A DNA stretch of 8,492 nt. It comes from Candidatus Thiosymbion ectosymbiont of Robbea hypermnestra (GTDB lineage: Bacteria > Pseudomonadota > Gammaproteobacteria > Chromatiales > Chromatiaceae). Numbering within the stretch: the stretch's first letter is position 1; every line of letters begins with the position of its first letter. Of this stretch, positions 5,850-8,492 are shown in pieces. The stretch covers positions 1 through 8,492 of the forward strand of contig JAIZWN010000785.1 of NCBI GenBank assembly GCA_020443945.1, given 5' to 3'. The notes under the pieces were generated by a model, which was given only the letters and a program-made list of their open reading frames with translations, did no database searches and was not told where the DNA came from. Made by a program: the position numbers and the translations under genes.

Positions 5850-5858
5850 TTTGGTTCG

Positions 5859-7676
5859 TCATTCCACGTCGAGGAAGCTCTTGAGTTTTTCGGAACGGGT
5901 CGGGTGGCGTAGCTTGCGCAGGGCCTTGGCCTCGATCTGACGAATCCGCTCGCGCGTGACGTCGAATTGCTTGCCGACCTCTTCCAGGGTGTGGTCGGTG
6001 TTCATGTCGATGCCGAAGCGCATGCGCAGGACCTTGGCCTCCCGCGAGGTCAGGCTGGCCAGCATGTTTTGCGTGGCTTCGCGCAGACCTTCGGAGGTCG
6101 CGGACTCGACGGGGGCGATCACGCTGGCGTCCTCGATGAAATCGCCCAGATGGGAGTCCTCGTCGTCGCCGATGGGGGTCTCCATCGAAATGGGTTCCTT
6201 GGCGATCTTCAGGACCTTGCGCACTTTGTCCTCGGGCATATCCATGCGCGAGGCGAGCTCCTCGGGCGTGGCCTCCCGGCCCATCTCCTGGATCATCTGG
6301 CGGGAGATGCGGTTGAGTTTGTTGATGGTCTCGATCATATGCACCGGGATACGGATGGTCCGCGCCTGGTCGGCGATGGAGCGGGTGATGGCCTGCCGGA
6401 TCCACCAGGTGGCATAGGTGGAGAATTTGTAGCCGCGGCGATACTCGAACTTGTCCACCGCCTTCATGAGACCGATGTTGCCCTCCTGGATCAGATCCAG
6501 AAACTGAAGACCGCGATTGGTGTACTTTTTGGCGATGGAGATGACCAGGCGCAGATTCGCCTCGACCATTTCCTTTTTCGCGCGTCGGGCCTTGGCTTCC
6601 CCGATGGACATCTTGCGGTTGATTTCTTTGATCTCGCCGATGGTGAGGGCGTTTTCCCTTTCCACGTCCTGCAGCTTGCGCTGGGCGCGGCAGATTTCCC
6701 GCGCACAGGCCGCGAGTCGCTCGCCATAGGGTTCGCCGCCAGCGCCTTGCCGGTCGATCCATCCCAAGTCGGTCTCGTGGTTGGGAAAGGTGGTGAGGAA
6801 AACCTTGCGCGGCATTCCCGCCGCCCTGACCGCGAGGTCCGTGATCGCGCGCTCCTGGACGCGGATCTGCTCGATGGTGTAGCGCAGCATATCCACCAGC
6901 AAATGGAAGACGTTGGCCACCAGCTTGAAGTGCAGAAACGCCTCGGAGACCTCCTCCCTGGCCGCGCGGGTACGCTCGTCGTCCCGCCCGAACCGCTCCG
7001 TACAATCGCGCATTGCCGCGTAGTGGTCGCGCAGGAGCTGCACGCGGCGGGCGACCTCTTCCGGATCCGGGCCTTTATCCAGCTCGGCCTCTTCATCGTC
7101 ATCGTTCGTGGATGACTCGGTTTTGGCCGTCTTGGCCACGATCGGCGATGCCGGTACGGCATCGTCGGTGTCGGCGAACCCCGAGATGACGTCGGAGAGA
7201 CGAACCTCCTCGTTTTCCACCAGCGTGAAGATCTCCAACAGCTTCTCGATGGTGGGGGGATAGACGGAGAGGGCGGAGAGGACCTGGTTGAGACCGTCCT
7301 CGATGCGCTTGGCGATCCGCAGCTCCCCTTCGCGGGTCAAGAGCTCGACCGTGCCCATCTCGCGCATATACATGCGTACCGGGTCGGTAGTCCGTCCGAA
7401 CTCGTTGTCCACCGATGCCAGCGCCGCCGCCGCGGCCTCGGCGGCCTCGTCATCGGAGACGGCGGAATCACTCAGGGTCTGATCGACTTCCGCGGGGGCC
7501 GTTTCGTGCACCGTGATCCCCATATCGTTGATCATGCGCACGATATCTTCGATTTGCTCCGATTCGACGATGCCAGGCGGCAGGTGGTCGTTGACCTCGG
7601 TGTAGGTCAGAAACCCCTGCTCTTTACCCTTGGCGATCAGATGCTTGAGCTGGGATTGTTGTTGTTCTTGGTCCAT
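5859..7676 (-). CDS. rpoD: RNA polymerase sigma-70 factor RpoD
   Basis: This is the primary sigma factor, which directs core RNA polymerase to housekeeping promoters. The 605-aa product (E. coli 613 aa) has all regions. Region 1.1 is at about 1-80 (QLKHLIAKGKEQGFLTYTEVNDHLP). Region 1.2 is at about 94-130 (DPVRMYMREMGTVELLTREGE). The non-conserved region, about 131-355, contains an acidic patch at 191-200. Regions 2.1-2.4 at about 372-446 include the -10 recognition and melting segment YKFSTYATWWIRQAITRS. Region 3 is at about 457-535. Region 4, at about 545-600, has the helix-turn-helix VTRERIRQIEAKALRKLR for -35 contact. The ATG at 7676 gives the family's N-terminus; an in-frame ATG at 7745 would add 23 residues unlike any sigma-70. 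No clear Shine-Dalgarno sequence precedes either. Divergence from E. coli is concentrated in the non-conserved region, as is usual. No dnaG lies upstream. Confidence 0.99.
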   Translation of the reverse strand: MDQEQQQSQLKHLIAKGKEQGFLTYTEVNDHLPPGIVESEQIEDIVRMINDMGITVHETAPAEVDQTLSDSAVSDDEAAEAAAAALASVDNEFGRTTDPVRMYMREMGTVELLTREGELRIAKRIEDGLNQVLSALSVYPPTIEKLLEIFTLVENEEVRLSDVISGFADTDDAVPASPIVAKTAKTESSTNDDDEEAELDKGPDPEEVARRVQLLRDHYAAMRDCTERFGRDDERTRAAREEVSEAFLHFKLVANVFHLLVDMLRYTIEQIRVQERAITDLAVRAAGMPRKVFLTTFPNHETDLGWIDRQGAGGEPYGERLAACAREICRAQRKLQDVERENALTIGEIKEINRKMSIGEAKARRAKKEMVEANLRLVISIAKKYTNRGLQFLDLIQEGNIGLMKAVDKFEYRRGYKFSTYATWWIRQAITRSIADQARTIRIPVHMIETINKLNRISRQMIQEMGREATPEELASRMDMPEDKVRKVLKIAKEPISMETPIGDDEDSHLGDFIEDASVIAPVESATSEGLREATQNMLASLTSREAKVLRMRFGIDMNTDHTLEEVGKQFDVTRERIRQIEAKALRKLRHPTRSEKLKSFLDVE

Positions 7677-7704
7677 AAAGGCGCCGGACTCTGGGATAAC
7701 TAAA

Positions 7705-7732
7705 ACTATAGACAGCCAATTTCCTATTTTAA
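7705..7732 (-). promoter_or_regulatory. rpoD: Candidate rpoD promoter
   Basis: On the minus strand, TTAAAA (7732-7727, four of six bases of TTGACA) is separated by 16 bases from TATAGT (7710-7705, five of six of TATAAT). Transcription would start near 7698, leaving a leader of about 22 bases before the rpoD ATG at 7676. This would rule out the upstream ATG at 7745. In many gammaproteobacteria rpoD is read from promoters in or before dnaG; here dnaG is not adjacent, so a local promoter is expected. Confidence 0.4.
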
Positions 7733-7733
7733 C

Positions 7734-7762
7734 ATGCCCATCCATACTCTTTCGATGGGCAT
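7734..7762. terminator. Hairpin upstream of rpoD, possible terminator or operator
   Basis: ATGCCCATC (7734-7742) and GATGGGCAT (7754-7762) form a perfect 9-bp stem with an 11-base loop. On the plus strand TTT and a pyrimidine-rich tract follow (TTTTCTTCCTTCTC), which resembles a weak terminator pointing away from rpoD, but no plus-strand gene precedes it. On the minus strand it sits directly in front of the proposed rpoD -35 box and could separate rpoD from upstream transcription. Confidence 0.45.
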
Positions 7763-7849
7763 TTTCTTCCTTCTCAGCTTCAGGACCTGCTTAGCGGGGC
7801 AGAAGGTGGCCAGTGACCACGCCGGCTTCCGGCAGGTTTGAATCACCCT

Positions 7850-7920
7850 CTCCCTGTCACCCCTCTCCCTCCAGGCAGGAGGGTGTCGCCTGTTGCGACA
7901 TTCTCCCCAGGGAAAGGGGC
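7850..7920. repeat. Degenerate copy of the GC-rich dispersed repeat
   Basis: A C-rich arm (CTCTCCCTGTCACCCCTCTC at 7850-7869) is followed after an interruption by CTCCCCAGGGAAAGGGG (7903-7919). This is the same flavour as the repeat at 33-76, in the opposite orientation and interrupted by non-matching bases. A further fragment, CTTTCGGGGAAAGGGG, lies at about 7976-7991. Confidence 0.35.
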
Positions 7921-8456
7921 TTCGGGCCCGAGAACATCAGCCGGCGTGATGATAAACCCCGGCCACCCAGGCCCTTCTTTCGGGGAAAGGGGATCAACCA
8001 GCGGTGCTCTTTTCCACTTCCGGAGCCACAAAGCGTTCAAGCAAAATAGGGTGAAATGGGGTGTTCGGTCCGGGAGGGACAGGGGCTCTGGATTGTTACC
8101 TGCCGGCTGCCGAAGCGGTCGTCGGCGCGGGTGATTAGTTTGCCGACTCCTGAGGTTCCGGTATTGCGGATCCGTCGGTCGACGTTACCGCGGAGAGGTT
8201 CGAGTTTTCGGCGGGAATTAAAGAGTACAGGTCTGCCCGGTGGTCTATTCTGGCAATGATGGGATGACCCGAACCGAATCGGCTGAAGTTTTCAGGATTT
8301 CCCTGCAATTTCTCAAGGCGCGAAGCGAGAACACAGTTTCCGTTTCGCTTCATGTTCCGGTTACTTACGTACTTGGGTAGTGGTTAAATTCATAGTGGCA
8401 TGGTTGTGCGGCTTGACGATTCGATCCCCACTGCTTTTGCCATCCCTGGCGCCTGG

Positions 8457-8479
8457 ATTCCGGCAATCCCTGCCGGAAT
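8457..8479. repeat. Short inverted repeat, dispersed-repeat type
   Basis: ATTCCGGCA and TGCCGGAAT form perfect 9-bp arms around a 5-base loop, with TGG before and GACGGGG after. Elements of the form GATTCCGGC...GCCGGAATGAC are scattered between genes in many proteobacterial genomes. No T-run follows, so it is not a typical terminator. It sits close to the window edge and may continue beyond it. Confidence 0.6.
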
Positions 8480-8492
8480 GACGGGGTAGGGG

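Larger units (their letters stand above)
7763..8492. other. Gene-poor stretch upstream of rpoD with degenerate repeats
   Basis: I find no supported gene in these roughly 730 bases. Open frames of 65-98 codons exist on both strands. Those at 7813-8134 are translations of a C-rich/G-rich repeat and have no protein-like features. One minus-strand frame (8353-8135, 72 codons, ATG start) is not low-complexity and begins MKRNGNCVLASRLEKLQGN, but it has no convincing ribosome site or known motif. An imperfect palindrome, GTGGCCAGTGACCAC, lies at 7807-7821, and a small GCCGG-CTT-CCGGC hairpin follows it. The stretch looks like repeat-rich or decayed intergenic DNA. Confidence 0.6.

Noticed and set aside
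5967..7115. Plus-strand open frame of 382 codons opposite rpoD, and the minus-strand 397-codon frame at 5812-7005
   Set aside because: These are shadow frames of rpoD. The true frame matches sigma-70 from end to end, and the 5812-7005 frame would also run through the tRNA.
7813..8134. Overlapping plus-strand open frames of 78 and 98 codons
   Set aside because: They translate the degenerate C-rich/G-rich repeat, giving Pro/Gly/Arg-rich strings with no start signals.

Overview
The window is GC-rich and comes from a gammaproteobacterium. The housekeeping sigma factor is close to the E. coli protein from end to end, a tRNA-Ile2(CAU) follows it as E. coli ileX lies near rpoD, and the cytochrome c maturation genes are of the System I (Ccm) type. 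The sequence does not fix the genus. All convincing genes are on the minus strand, so the window reads from right to left.

Right part (about 5734-8492): a gene-poor stretch of roughly 730 bases with degenerate GC-rich repeats, an inverted repeat at the window edge and no recognisable gene. Then come a 9-bp-stem hairpin and a candidate promoter ahead of rpoD (sigma-70, 605 aa). The tRNA-Ile2 gene begins 9 bases after the rpoD stop codon, and a perfect 12-bp-stem terminator that could work in both directions closes the unit. No dnaG is visible upstream of rpoD.

Middle part (3851-5542): a consensus TATAAT box precedes an unrecognised Pro/Tyr-rich protein of 236 aa with one N-terminal membrane segment. 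Next is a short relic of an IS630-like transposase C-terminus on the plus strand, then a small secreted lytic transglycosylase with an N-terminal DUF4124-like domain.

Left part (299-3850): a structured spacer with three GATAAG boxes, followed by the tightly packed operon ccmC-ccmD-ccmE-ccmF. The four products handle haem for c-type cytochromes. CcmC loads haem onto CcmE with help from CcmD, and CcmE passes it to CcmF, which attaches it to apocytochrome. The ABC transporter genes ccmA/ccmB do not precede ccmC, and the thioredoxin and apocytochrome-handling genes ccmG/ccmH do not follow ccmF. The block is therefore only part of the usual ccm cluster, and the rest would have to lie elsewhere. 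Downstream of ccmF are two arrays of a 9-bp AATCCTG-type repeat and a GC-rich dispersed repeat.

The window is mostly ordinary core genome, and I see no convincing new multi-gene system. The points most worth a second look are a two-cysteine insertion beside a haem ligand of CcmC, a G10 tract at the ccmD end where one extra base would fuse ccmD to ccmE, the incomplete ccm cluster, the unknown YxFRP-containing protein, and the very tight rpoD-tRNA junction.
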